This document shows, piece after piece, positions 36,099 to 48,107 of a DNA stretch of 64,000 bases. Numbering within the stretch: the first letter of the stretch is position 1; each line of letters starts with the position of its first letter. The notes beneath the pieces were generated by a model. The model searched no databases and was not told where the DNA came from. It saw only the letters and a list, made by a program, of their open reading frames with translations. The translations under genes and the position numbers were made by a program. Source of the stretch: Branchinecta lynchi (Eukaryota > Arthropoda > Branchiopoda > Anostraca > Branchinectidae); assembly GCA_023053575.1 (NCBI GenBank), contig JAKZAP010000007.1:13793508-13857507 (forward strand), in the 5' to 3' direction.

Positions 36099-37264
36099 GA
36101 TGTTTGTCATTGGGGTTACGACAAACATTTCATTTTTTAAAGCTTTTTTATTTCCAAATTGTAATCAAACATTATTATATTTATACGCTTGTTCTTTTTA
36201 TTACCACAATTGACATGGCCTCGGGCATTTCGTGCCAATAAATTATTATCGTTAACACGGCACCTTCTCTTTCTTTACGACTTGAAATGCACCTTTCCCT
36301 TTTGGACAAAACCAAGTTCCCAATGGAGTCTGTTTGAATTGGTCAACGTCAACATAGAATTATGGAGTAGTGGCTTGCTTCCACTGCTCCCCCTTCCTGG
36401 AGTTCTGGGACAGAAACCCTAGATGATCAACCTTCACATTGTTTTGAATTTAAAGCTCATTAACGCGGAACGCTGATGAACCTGTCTGTTCTAGTGGTGT
36501 CCATGAAAAGAAGGTGAAGTAGTTTCGATCTTGGGCAGCCTTGGTCACTTCTAACAGGCCGCGAATCTGGGTTGTCTAGTGACATCAGCTAGATACAGAC
36601 CACTATGAATCAACTGAGGTCTTATAAAAAATTCTTGAAAGGGTCTGATGAAAGGGCCGGAATTCGATAAAGGTTTTTTGGACTATTTAAGTCGCTTACG
36701 CGGGTCTCCATGCACAAGCTGGATCTCTCGTTCCCTCACCTGCGAATAAACCCTTGAAACTACGTAAACAACGGTTGCATAATGCAGCCCCTTGAATATA
36801 GAAATTAAAATAATATAACGAAGAGAAATTTCGACAATTTGGTCGTGGTATAGTAGTTATGACTTTTCCGGTTAAGCCGGAAATTTGGTAGAAACAAACG
36901 TTCATTCTTAATTCGATTGGAGGTTCAGGTAAGAACATTCCATGAATAAATCTCTTGACTTTATTTTCCGCAATCCCGGAAAATTTGGCTCGACTGGTTC
37001 TTGGTTGGTCCCTCGATGTCACCAGCTCTTTTGCTCCGCATGCAGTTGGCCCGGAATACCGCTAAAACGAGGAATTTGGTAAAAGTAAAATACTTCTTAA
37101 GTCGATCCGAGATGAGATATAGGCTTGGGGTAAACATGCACGCTCAGTCCATACCTGAACTTGTTTTTGTCGTCTGATTAGTTATTTGGCCGTAGGCTAA
37201 TTCGTCAAAAACACCATACAAGTGGTTGATCATGGATAAATAGTAACATATTAAGGGGGCCTGG
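36099..37264. other. Intergenic DNA with a LINE tail
   Basis: A retroelement 3' tail ends ...TTTCGTGCCAATAAATTATTATC at about 36249. At 36840-37200, AAGCCGGAAATTTGGTAG and GGTAAACATGC-type phrases are diverged remnants of family 1 core units. No gene seen. Confidence 0.4.
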
Positions 37265-37760
37265 CGAAGACCGGAAATCTACAAGACCCGATTTTCTGGA
37301 TCGTCAGAGACCCGACTAGATTAACTTGAAAATATTCAGTTCACCGATACGAATACGACCATCGTGGATGATTGTGGACGGAGGGAGAATCCTGGATCTT
37401 GAGGTATCTATAACTTTCAAACGGGTGACCGGATCTTAATGACCATTTGATATTTGGAAAGACCTCGTGTCTCAGATGCCCCATTTCAAGGTCCGGACCC
37501 GATGAATGAGGGGGCGGTGGGTTGAGAGGAGAACCGAAAATCTTGTGACACGCTTAGAGTGGAGCGATCCAGAAGAAACTTGGTGGGAAGAATTTGCCTC
37601 ACGGGTTTGACTTACAAGTGGATTCCGTAAAGTAAAGAAAATACTTTTGAGCAAAATATGCATTTTCATGATCCCGACGAGCCCATCATCATTTTTGCCT
37701 CAGGGGTTTTGCTTACAGATGAATTTGTGACGCCCTTAAAGTGCGTATCATCACAATCAA
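37265..37760 (-). mobile_element. Family 2 fragment, copy C
   Basis: Reverse-strand family 2 core motifs are visible: GGTGACCGGATC, GATATTTGGAAAGACCTCGTG, GGTCCGGACC, CGCTTAGAGTGGAG and AAACTTGGTGGGAAGAA. The stretch 37645-37760 is the inverse of 30838-30958, so the two neighbourhoods share the same larger repeat. Confidence 0.5.
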
Positions 37761-37844
37761 GTGCAAAAATAAAATACTTTGTAGGCTACCAACCGATATA
37801 TTCTCGTAATTTCCAAGGGCCCATGGGCCTTCTTATCTCAAGGG

Positions 37845-37990
37845 TTTTTTATTATTCTTTATTTCTTTAAATCCTTTAAAAACTGAAGAGTAATGTATAA
37901 ATGAAACAACAACATGTCAACCAAACTCGCACACACTTACATACAAACAAACAGCTGACCGTTAACCGACCTTTAACCGCTGACCGTTTA
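37845..37990 (-). mobile_element. LINE 3' tail (AATAAAGAATAAT end), minus strand
   Basis: It matches 45635-45770 over about 130 bp (GAGTAATGTATAAA...AACAACAACATGTCA...AAACAGCTGACCGTTAA). Both are 5'-truncated pieces ending in an A/T-rich tail on the minus strand, as expected of non-LTR retrotransposition. Confidence 0.55.
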
Positions 37991-39703
37991 CTTACAAACA
38001 ATCAGGATAAACCAACGAATTGGCAAATTCCTACTTTCATCCTCCGACCCAGCCTTGGAAGTGACATATGAGCTTCTAGCTCTTGTTATAAAGTAGTTTT
38101 TATGTAGCCTGCAACTGTGTTCTCTGATCTTCAGCTCCAGGTTTTGAACTTTTTGATATCTCAAAACGTTGTTGATCGGATATTTACGATTTTAAATGTA
38201 TTGTTTGTTTTTTGAGTGGCATTTATAATCTCTGCAAATAAGAGTAAAATCCAGACGAAGTCTCTGCAAATATAAATTCAGTGCTAATTTTGTACTAGGA
38301 ACATCCTGAGTTTTATGTACTTCTTCTTGAGAAAGTAGCTAATTTTATTATCTGGACATGAACTTACCGCTAAATTTTAGCTTTCCCGACAAAATCGAGC
38401 CACAGAACAGAAAATCCCCTCGACCTGAACTCGACAGTTGTCCGTCAAATCTGAGGAGTAAAACCTTCTCGGTCGCGAAAACACACTTATGTGGGACACA
38501 CAGACGACCGCGGAAACACTCTTTTCGAGCATCAAACACTTCACGTGATCGAGGGAAAACGTCACTGGCTTCGTAAACCTCCGCGAAAGAACGTCCCCAC
38601 GAAACGTACTTATGGAAAGACGTCCCCATGGCGAAACATCCCCCTGACAAAACGTCCCCAAGCTTCGATTTAGATGTTCGCCTTGGTCTCCAGGAGCAAG
38701 ATGAGACTCGAAGTTTCGCTTTACAAATTAAGGGACAGTCTTACACTAAGAACAAATAATCAGAGAGAACCTCCGTCTCCCTGTCTCTGTAATTCGACCA
38801 TGCGGAGAGTCGAATATTTCCCCCTAACCTGTCCGATGGAAACGAGCGGAGGTCAGCAGCTACGAGACACATTGCGTTTCATTATCTCTACAAATAGCTA
38901 TGTCGCTACGAAGCAAGCACTGCATCTTCGAATTGTTGTTCTCCACAGTGCTTGTGTCATGTATTTGTCTTTTTGTGTAAAATTTAAAAACTTGCTTTTA
39001 AAGTCAAAGTCGATTGGTTCTCTGGACGCACTCCAGAGCGGGTCGCACTTATTGTTCTGCGATGACCAACGGGGAAGACGGAAGTAGACGGGTATCAACT
39101 GAAAGCTAGAGCTAGTACCTCTAGCTACGCTCCGTTTTGTCGGGGTATCCATAGTCGCTGCATGGTACCAAAGACGGAGGTTCTATCTAATTATTTATTA
39201 TTGCTTACAGGCAGGATAGAGACGATGCGGGACTATTGCTTCAGATACGCAAAGTTCGTCATAGGCTCTAACTAATCATCAGCATTCTATTTCTTGTTTT
39301 TTTTTTCTTCTGACTATTGAACTCCTCAGTAGGGATCTTGTCCCGATTTGGCTCGAACAGAGTCGGAGAGAAAACAAAAATCAGCGTAGTGCCGTTAGGA
39401 TGATCACAGGCATGGACTTGTTGGACAGAAAACCCCTACCCCCCCCCCTCCTTGGATACGGCCTTGTGCGGGGGCCTGATGGAAATCTCAAAACACGAAA
39501 GTGCTCCAATTGACCAGCTATAAACGACGCCAGCTGCACGGTTGTTTCTCTGTACGGAGTGTACCACTCTGGAACAATCTTTCCGACAAAAAACATCATA
39601 GCTGCTACCCTGGATGGAATAAAAAAAGGTGTGGACGAGAACTGGCGAAATGCTAAATGTCGGCTGCACTGGGATGCCAGTGAGATGGAATGTCGGCTAC
39701 AAC
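37991..39703. other. Intergenic DNA; GGGGACGT-type repeats; no gene seen
   Basis: Between 38575 and 38665 the motif ACGTCCCCA / ACGTCCCC recurs about four times with GAAAC or AAAAC spacers, probably one end of an unclassified DNA element. At 39430-39475 a C-tract and GGATACGGCC resemble an inverted copy of the hAT-like end at 11803. Overlapping frames at 38348-38661 read opposite strands of this repeat. Confidence 0.4.
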
Positions 39704-41770
39704 GGATTGCCAGTGAGCCGATGTGACAACAACGATCTAACAATCAAGCCACAACCAGCGAGAAACTCTAGAGGAGGGTCCCACCACCTTATCTCGCTGG
39801 AAGTGCGATTTAAGGTAATTTAGGGTAGTGTTCTTCAGTTGGCAACACTAGGCACTGTCACGTCGCCGGCGAATGAACAATGACGAGACGAAACTAAGCG
39901 TAAAATACAATCGTTCTTAATCCGCAAGGAGAGTGGACTTCAGACTTTATTGCCAGACCATATTAAAATCCATAAAAAAGAAGCGTGCAAACACAGGTGA
40001 TGACACTTTTCGTCACCCAGGGACTATCACGGAAACTAGGGACTAAATGGTCCTAGGAGAAAGGACAACAAATTTGACGGAACGTAGATATGTTTTATGC
40101 GACAAACCAAGCCATCTATCCTATGGTTTCGAACACGAAGATTATATACCAGAGCGGGTAGACTCTGACAATGGATTGCCAGTGAGCCGATGTGACAACA
40201 ACGATCTAACAATCAAGCCACAACCAGCGAGAAACTCTAGAGGAGGGTCCCACCACCTTATCTCGCTGGAAGTGCGATTTAAGGTTATTTAGGGTAGTGT
40301 CCCTCAGTTGGCAATACTAGGCACTGTCACGTCGCCGGCGAATGAACAATGAAGAGACGAAACTAAGCGTAAAATACAATCGTTCTTAATCCGCAAGGAG
40401 AGTGGACTTCAGACTTTATTGCCAGACCATATTAAAATCCATAAAAAAGAAGCGTGCAAACACAGGTGATGACACTTTTCGTCACCCAGGGACTATCACG
40501 GAAACTAGGGACTAAATGGTCCTAGGAGAAAGGACAACAAATTTGACGGAACGTACATATGTTTTATGCGACAAACCAAGCCATCTATCCTATGGTTTCG
40601 AACACGAAGATTATATCCCAGAGCGGGTAGACTCTGACAATGGATTGCCAGTGAGCCGATGTGACAACAACGATCTAACAATCAAGCCACCAACCAGCGA
40701 GAAACTCTAGAGGAGGGTCCCACCACCTTATCTCGCTGGAAGTGCGATTTAAGGTAATTTAGGGTAGTGTCCCTCAGTTGGCAACACTAGGCACTGTCAC
40801 GTCGCCGGCGAATGAACAATGACGAGACGAAACTAAGCGTAAAATACAATCGTTCTTAATCCGCAAGGAGAGTGGACTTTAGACTTTATTGCCAGACCAT
40901 ATTAAAATCCATAAAAAAAGTAGCGTGCAAACACAGGTGATGACATTTTTCGTCACCCAGGGATTATCACGGAAAGTAGGGACTAAATGGTCCTAGGAGA
41001 AAGGACAACAAATTTGACGGAACGTACAAATGTTTTATGCGACAAACCAAGCCATCTATCCTATGGTTTCGAACACGAAGATTATACACCAGAGCGGGTA
41101 GACTCTGACAATGGATTGCCAGTGAGCCGATGTGACAGCAACGATCTAACAATCAAGCCACCAACCAGCGAGAAACTCTAGAGGAGGGTCCCACCACCTT
41201 ATCTCGCTCGAAGAGCGATTTAAGGTAATTTAGGGTAGTGTCCCTCAGTTGGCAACACTAGGCACGGTCACGTCGCCGGCGAATGAACAATGACGAGACG
41301 AAACTAAGCGTAAAATACAATCGTTCTTAATCCGCAAGGAAGGAAACTTTATTGCCAGACCATATTAAAATCCATAAAAAAGTAGCGTGCAAACACAGGT
41401 GATGACATTTTTCGTCACCCACGGATTATCAAGGAAACTAGGGACTAAATGGTCCTAGGAGAAAGGACAACAAATTTGACGGAACGTACATACGTTTATG
41501 CGACAAACCAAGCCATCAATCCTATGGTTTCGAACACGAAGATTATATCCCAGAGCGGGTAGACTCTGACAATAGCCTACCATGTCTCCGACGAGTGAAC
41601 AATGACTAGAAGAAACTAAACATACAAATGCAATCCTTTTTAATCCACAAGAAAAGTGGACTTCAATCCGGACCATATTACTAGAAGGATTTATTAAATC
41701 CAAGAAAAAGTAGCGTGCAACTCAATGCTGATGAGATGTTTCGTCAAGACGGGAGACCACACGATCCTGG
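39704..41770. repeat. Tandem array of ~469-bp units (four plus a diverged fifth)
   Basis: Unit starts (GGATTGCCAGTGAGCC) fall at 39704, 40173, 40642 and 41113, a period of 469-471 bp. The first four units are nearly identical; the fourth has a short deletion near 41337. From about 41576 a more diverged partial unit follows. Each unit carries TTGGCAACACTAGGCAC, GCCGGCGAATGAACAATGA and, from an ATG, a 64-81-codon plus-strand frame (CDKPSHLSYGFEHEDY...). A one-base insertion alters the frame's end in units 3 and 4, so a coding role is unlikely. On the minus strand GGCAATAAAGTC resembles a poly(A) signal. Confidence 0.85.
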
Positions 41771-43189
41771 GAAAATATGGGGAACTGAGCAAACGTCAAT
41801 GCACTGACAATAATCCAAGCGTGGACGCTGCGTGAACTTTTCCGGAGGATTTGCAGCAATCGTTTTTTTTTTATGGAAGGTTTTTCCATCACTGCTTCCA
41901 CTCGGAAATTTTCAAAATCATGAGCAGGAGTCCACAAAAAATGAGAAACACATGCTAGAAAATCATGAGAACAATCATGAAATTTTCTGGTGAAGATAGA
42001 CGAGAAAATCATGAGATTTCTGAAAAGGCATGCAGATTTTAGCTACTTCTCAGAAAAACATTGTAACAGTGATATTTTAACTTCTTCTAACCGGAAGGAT
42101 TTACCGGAGAGAAGAAGACAAGCTTTCATCGCTCCCCCTGCTGGAGAGCGACAGCGGCTTCTGACGGCTGTATACAGGGCAAAATGAAACTGAGCGCCGC
42201 AGGCCAATTTCTTGAAATCAGCTTTTTTTTCTAGTACAACTTTCTACTTCTCATACAAAGCAAACTTCTCGATCCCAAAACCCGCCCTTCAAGCAAAAAA
42301 GAACTACATCATGAAGGGCGACTTGGGCGAAATTTTTGTGAGCAGAGCTTTTATTTTATCCCAAAGAAAAGTAAGAACCAAGGTAAGGGCCACCTATAAC
42401 ATTACCGCCATATTTACGAGATAAAAAAATGAAAAACAGTGCTAGCAGGTCAGGCAGCGATAGGTTGAAATCACTCTGGTCGAGAGGAAATTAACCTGAG
42501 CGCCGCCAGCGATTTTTTTTTCATTATCGCTTTTTTATGGCAAACCTGAACTTGCTTCCATACAAATTTTAGCTTTTTATGTGACTAGACCGTCTAACCC
42601 CAGACCAGAAATGAGGCGTACTTCTACTTCTATTTAGCCGTTCCACCAAATAAAGACTACTACTAATGGCGCCACATAGAAACATTTCAAGAGCATCAAT
42701 GTATGAGAGCTCCATTTTGGGATTCAAAACGACCCTTCTCCTGTCACCTAACGAAATACAAAAGCATCCAACCACGAAGGAAAGCTGTCAGACGAGTTTT
42801 ATGAAAAATCTAGAGTTAAATACATCTATTCAGAATATTTTTTACATTAATCTCAGCATTGGAGTAAAAAGAGTAGAAATCCTGAAAATCATGAGATCAT
42901 GAGACTGGAAAAAAAATAATGAGATTGAAAAAAAACATGAGATCTCACGTGAAATCATGAGAAGTGGAAACACTGGTTTCCATAGAAAAGTAGAGCAAGT
43001 CTAGTCCCATTCCAGTCTGCTGATGACGCTCGAGCTCAAGAGTATCTCACGCAATTTATCCTCGACCACGACCCAGTTTCATGCCAACGATGCCGCTTGG
43101 TCTCCGTCTGAATTTAACCACCCACAAGATCAACAAGTCCTACACCAGATATACCCTGGTCATCCGACAAATAGTCTGCTAGAAAGAAT
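41771..43189. other. Intergenic DNA; no gene seen
   Basis: Blocks beginning GAGCGCCGCAGGCCAATTTC (42192) and GAGCGCCGCCAGCGATTTT (42492) look like diverged copies of one unclassified repeat, also hinted at 24303. A series of AAATCATGAGA repeats occurs at 41960-42020 and 42885-42965. Confidence 0.4.
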
Positions 43190-43745
43190 CCAATTTAGAG
43201 GGCGATTCTGGCCATCGCATGGATTCACCGAAGCAAAGCGAGAACCCGCCGAGCGCCAGAACCAACGGAAAGTGATTGCACCTTTTTTGCACTTCATAGC
43301 TTAGAGTGATTCTGGCGATCTCTTGGATTCGCTTTTTCAAAAGTAAAGCGAGAATCCGCGGAGCGCAAGAACAAAAGGAAAGTCCTTGAGCCTCAGTTGC
43401 ACCTTTACAACTTCTCGACGAATTGCCAAAATCACTTTCCACTCGGCCAAGTGGATTCGCTTTCCGAGTGCTGGTGGAAACTAGCGGAGCGCGAGAACAG
43501 CTCTGGAAAGCGAAGCGAGTTTTAGCCGAAGTCGCAAAAACAGCTGGCACATAAGCTCGCGGCGCTTTCCAGACCGCCAAAACCGCCGTCTCATAACTGG
43601 CTCGCCAATTTCCATGTACGGAGTAAATTCATTCCAGGACTATCGGAGCGCCAGAACAGCGTCGAAAAGTGAAGAGAGTTTTAGCCGAGTGGCAAGAACA
43701 CACAGTGGATAAACCAGCGCAGCTTTCCAGACCGCCAGAGTCGCA
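43190..43745. repeat. Diverged tandem repeat with GGAGCGC.AGAAC modules
   Basis: The module (C)GGAGCGC(A/C)AGAAC recurs at about 43247, 43357, 43485 and 43645, with AAAGCGAG and GGAAAG between, spacing about 110-160 bp. It is GC-richer than its surroundings. Nature unknown. Confidence 0.5.
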
Positions 43746-44007
43746 CTTAGCAAGTTAGCGGCAGAGCCCACGTTGAACACCTTTGTATACGGTAACGAGG
43801 AGAAATCTCCACCGGAACGGCCATGTAACAGGCGGTATCACATAGGCGTCAAAAGGAGAGGACGCTCGTGACAAAAAAAGGAAGCTTTTAAAACCCTGCG
43901 TCAGTTTAGAAAGCTCGAAAAACCGCAAAATTTCAGCCGTCAATAACAAGATCAGGCAGTAGTACACAAACGCCGAATGATTTCTAAACTTAGCGCCAGA
44001 AAAACAG

Positions 44008-45078
44008 AACAAGAGCTACGAGCTCATATGGCACTTGCTACGAGTAGGCACGGCTCGGTTATGTCAATGATGTATCTAGTGTTTGCTAGGTGTCTTCCCA
44101 CCAAGTTTCATCTCGATCCCTCCATTCATAGCGTTTTCCAACATTTCCGGTTGCCCCCTCCAGCTCCACCCAAAAGTCACCGGATCCGGTCCGGATTTTA
44201 AGTGGGTCGTCTGAGGCATGAGGTCTTTCCAAATATCAAGTTCCATCGAGATCCGATCACCCGTTCAAAAATTATAAATACCTCAAGATTCCGGATTCCC
44301 CCTCCCTCCACTCCCCCCACAGTGCCCGAATCGGCTCGATTATGTCAATGATGTATCTAGTGTTTGCTAGGTGTCTTCCCACCAAGTTTCATCTCGATCC
44401 CTCCACTCATAGCGTTTCCCAAGATTTCCGGTTGCCCCCTCCAGCTCCCCCCAAAAGTCACCGGATCCGGTCCGAATTTTAAGTGGGTCGTCTGAGGCAT
44501 GAGGTCTTTCCAAATATCAAGTTCCATCGAGATCCGATCACGCGTTCAAAAGTTATAAATACCTCAAGATTCCGGATTCCCCCTTACTCCACTCCCCCCA
44601 CAGTGCCCGAACCGGCTCGGTTATGTCAATGATGTATCTAGTGTTTGCTAGGTGTCTTCCCACCAAGTTTCATCTCGATCCCTCCACTCATAGCGTTTCC
44701 CAAGATTTTCGGTTGCCCCCTCCAGCCCCCCCCCCAAAAAAAAAAAGTTACTGGATCAGGTCCGGATTTTAAGTGAATTGTCTGAGGCATGACCTCTTTC
44801 CAAATATCAAGTTTCATCGAGATCCGATAACCCGTTCAAAAGTTATAAATACCTCAAGATTCCGTATTCCCCCACCCCCCTCCACTCCCCCACGGTGCTC
44901 GGATGGGGGAAGTAACTATTTCCAACTTAATCATTTGGGGTCCCTGATACGCGTGCCAAGTTTTATCGTCCTAGCTTATGTGGAAGTGCCCGAACAGCAA
45001 ACCCTGGACAGACCGACGGACGGACAGAATTTGCGATCGCTATATGGCACTTGGCCGAAGGGCAAGGGCCATAAAAAA
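44008..45078 (+). mobile_element. Family 2 element, copy B (full length)
   Basis: The 5' end is AACAAGAGCTACGAGCTCATATGG. The core is three tandem units of ~281 bp (GTCAATGATGTATCTAGTG at 44063, 44344, 44625). A final partial unit, GACAGACCGACGGACGGACAG and GCGATCGCTATATGGC follow, then a hairpin-forming TATGGC...GCCATA and AAAAAA. The 281-bp unit is the 437-bp unit of copy A without its GGTCGGATCGGGG segment. Confidence 0.75.
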
Positions 45079-45337
45079 GAGCTACCGAAAAGACCATTTC
45101 ACAGACACAGCGTCTTAGTGTTTTGTTATCACGATTTCTACTATTCATTTTAATGATAGGTAACTAGAATTGACATGCCCTGGGACCAAAAAGTTTGATT
45201 CCTATTCCGAGAGTCGTCCATCTCCGATGTTAACACTACGCAGCAGTGATAAACAAAACTGAGACCGTGTTTGTATCATAAGGAAGTTTTTAAGGATTTT
45301 TCCGTTATCCATTTAAAAAGCCATAGGTATTTCTTAA

Positions 45338-45783
45338 AGGACACCTCGCACTACATGGTATTTCTGCTCAGATGTCCCGAAATAGCTGACCACTTCCCAA
45401 CTAAGCTATGCTTACAGAAGATTACATACGTCTTTTGCTGTTTTTAGCCTCTTTCCCTGCCCTTGACTTGGATGAGAATCCTCGGAAACAATGATCGGGC
45501 GCAAGATACGTCACGTAAAAAGAACAAACGTGGCAAGATTGATAATTACTGTATTGCTAAGAGAGATAGGATACACTTATGAAGTGAAGCATCGTGGGAA
45601 CAAGAACAGAAGGACTGAAGCAGAAGTAATTCAATTATTATTATTTATTATTATTGTTTATTTGAATCCTTCAAAACTAAAGAGTAATGTATAAAAAGGA
45701 ACAACAACATGTCAGTCAAACTCATACACACTTACAGACTAATAAACAGCTGACCGTTAAAGACTGATAAGTACGACGTGTCC
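45338..45783. mobile_element. piggyBac-like MITE with LINE tail inserted
   Basis: Left end TTAA|AGGACACCTCGCACTAC, right end AAGTACGACGTGTCC. It is homologous to 58758-59114, sharing GCGC..GAT.CGTCACGTAA, GATAGGATACACTTATGAAGTG and GATAAGTACGACGTGTCC. The 45635-45770 segment is a LINE tail on the minus strand that is absent from the other copy. TTAA at the left flank and the AGGACACCT ends link it to the clearer element at 53470-53908. Confidence 0.55.
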
Positions 45784-45988
45784 GTTAGGCGTATAAGCTT
45801 ACTGCGGGTCATATTTGATGGAGCTAAAAGGATAAGTCAGCTAAGATTTATACTAGCGGTGTTAAAATCTTTCATGTCCTCTTCAGAATAAACATAAATA
45901 CATTTCGTTTATTCGCAGGTTCGTATAACTAGCTAAAGCCTGAAGAAATAGCGCTAGAAAAATATCATCTGACTTGTCCGTTAAGCTT

Positions 45989-47369
45989 AACAAGACCAAA
46001 GGTTTCGATGGGATCCCAAATATTCAATATCTGATCCAGACAACTGGGTCTTGTCTTAGCCAGATCCAGTCTTCGCCAGACTCCTTGAACATTTTTACAA
46101 TTAAAATTCAGAAACAGATTAAGGCCAAATAGCTAATCACCTGAAAAAAACAAGTTCAGATTTGGATTCAGCTTGTGTGTTTACCCCTATAAGTCATATC
46201 TGTTTTGACGAAAACTTCCTGCCACTTCTGCCAATTTCCCGGTTCCGGCCGAACTCCAGAACTACTTGTCCGGCGAAAAAAGAAAGCTCAAAGACGAAAT
46301 CAGGGTATCTTCTTTCCCCAGTAATGAACATCTAATCAACTTCAAATAGGAATTTAGCTTATAACAAGTTTTCCGATTCCAGCCGGATTCCGGTCGAACT
46401 ATATGTCCGGGTAAAATATTATTGTCACACACGGACTCAGCATCTCTTCTTACCCCTAAATCGCTTATCTAATCAACTAAAAATAAAACTTTGACTTCCA
46501 ACAGATTTCCGGTTTTGGCCGGATTCCGGACGAACTACATGTCCGGGTAGAAAACTGTTTTCACATAAGTGTTCAGCATGTCTTCTTGCCCTTAATCGAA
46601 CATCTAATCAACTCCAAATAAAACTTTTAATTTTGACAAACTTTCCGGTTTGGGCCGGATTCCGGTCGAAATACTTGTCCGTCGAGAAAATAGTTTTCAC
46701 CATCGTCTTCAGCATGTCTTCCTACCTCTAAATCGAACATCTAATCAACTTCAAATAAAACTTTTACTTTCAACAAACTTTCAGGTTTGGGCCGGATTCC
46801 GGGCGAAATACTTGTCCGTCGAGAAAATAGTTTTCACCATCGTCTTCAGCATGTATTCCTACCCCTATCGAACATCTCAATCGAACATCTAATCAATTTC
46901 AAATAAAACTTTTACTTTCAACAAACTTTCCGGTTTTGGCCGGATTCCGGGCGAACTACTTTCTTCTTACCCCTAAATCGAACATCTAATCAACTTCAAA
47001 TAAAACTTTTACTTTCAACAAACTTTCCGGTTTTGGCCGTATTCCGGGCGAACTACTTGTCCGATGACAAAATAGTTTTCATCATCGTGTTCAGCATGTC
47101 TTCTTACCCCATAATCGACTATCACATTAGCTGTTTCAAAATATTTTGTTTGTCCCTTAATTTGAATCCCCTCCCCCACCCCTAAATGTAGAGCTACAAA
47201 GCCCATCTACGAACTTGACTGGTCCGACGACCCAACGAACCCTCACACCAAGTTTCATCAAAATATCTCATTCCCTTCGAGAGTTATCGTGCTTACAGAC
47301 GGACGGACAGACGGACAACTTTTGCGATGTCATAGGTATCCCTCCACTTACGTTTTGGGATCCCAAAAA
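45989..47369 (+). mobile_element. Family 1 element, copy H (full length)
   Basis: The best full-length copy. AACAAGACCAAAGG...GGGATCCCAAA at the 5' end is followed by seven or so core units (TTTCCGGTT...GCCGGATTCCGG spaced about 132-145 bp). The 3' segment follows: CCAAGTTTCATCAAAATATC, GAGAGTTATCGTGC, GACGGACGGACAGACGGAC, GCGATGTCATAGGTATCCC and TTTTGGGATCCCAAAAA. AAGCTT occurs at both outer borders, which may be a short duplication. The apparent 60-80-codon proteins in it are repeat artefacts. Confidence 0.85.
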
Positions 47370-47685
47370 GCTTCAACTGAAAGACATTCCATCGACTGCG
47401 GTAGCTTCTAAGAAAACTGGGGTTCAACGCTCGATTGCTTAGAAACAAGAAATATTTTTCCCGAGATAAGGTATATAGGTTACAACTGATGTTCACGCTC
47501 TTATTACATGTTTTCCCGACGGAAAAGAGTCAAGCAAACAAAGGATAAAAGCGCTTTAGAAGGTCGAGATAGCCGAGATACTAAGCACACAATGAAATCC
47601 TTTAATAAAAAATTTGGTTAAATCATCTCAAGTTGGAGGGCCCCGCTTTCTGTGGTGAAGACAGAGCACAGACACCTAAAGCAAC
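47370..47685. other. Short intergenic gap; no gene seen
   Basis: AT-rich sequence between family 1 copy H and an inverted-repeat element; nothing recognised. Confidence 0.4.
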
Positions 47686-48013
47686 GTTTACCCGGAGGGT
47701 ATTTACCCGTACTCCGCGGGTATTTTTCCCCGCAACAACAACACATCCCCGGGTATTTTGGACTTCAATTATTTCGCGAACTTTTTACCCAGGGATTTGT
47801 TTGTCAAAAGGTATTCTTCGGCGTCAGTGACAACAAAATCGGACTTTCGAGCAATAATGTCCATAGATGTTGGTGTCCATTGTAGAGAGATATCCTAATC
47901 TTTACAATCTTGGAATCTATTGCCACATGACAGTACTCTCCCTTGAAAAATACCCGGGTACCGTGTGAACATTTTCACCTCTCGTCTCCAGGGAAAAATA
48001 CCCGCCGTGTAAC
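47686..48013. mobile_element. Unclassified inverted-repeat element (ACCCGGGTATTT type)
   Basis: A perfect inverted 14-mer, CGGGTATTTTTCCC (47717-47730) and GGGAAAAATACCCG (47991-48004), and looser outer ends GTTTACCCGGAGGGTATTT / ATACCCGCCGTGTAAC, bracket about 330 bp. No clean target duplication was found, so the superfamily is open. Confidence 0.45.
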
Positions 48014-48107
48014 TGATCCTTAAGACATTTATATTTGTGTATACATTTTTTATATAATTTATTTTTATTTTAAGCCTAATGCTTTATTTTTTCACGGAAT
48101 CAGAGGT

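Noticed and set aside
38348..38661. Overlapping minus- and plus-strand frames of 72-100 codons
   Set aside because: They overlay ACGTCCCC-type repeats and read on both strands; no domain.
39381..39743. Minus-strand 120-codon frame resembling a LINE C-terminus (VGKIVPEWYT)
   Set aside because: Resemblance to the WNSLP region of LINE proteins is too weak and would need a frameshift; also overlaps the tandem array start.
40047..41181. Repeated small protein encoded by the 469-bp units
   Set aside because: The frame starts directly after a stop in each unit and is altered at its end by a one-base insertion in two units; treated as repeat DNA.
39704..41770. Could the regular array be a CRISPR
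   Set aside because: Units are 469 bp with no alternating short repeat/unique spacer pattern, and the DNA is eukaryotic.
43023..43304. 93-codon frame and a neighbouring frame with SADDARAQEY
   Set aside because: Superficially RT-like ADD, but no surrounding reverse-transcriptase motifs in any frame.
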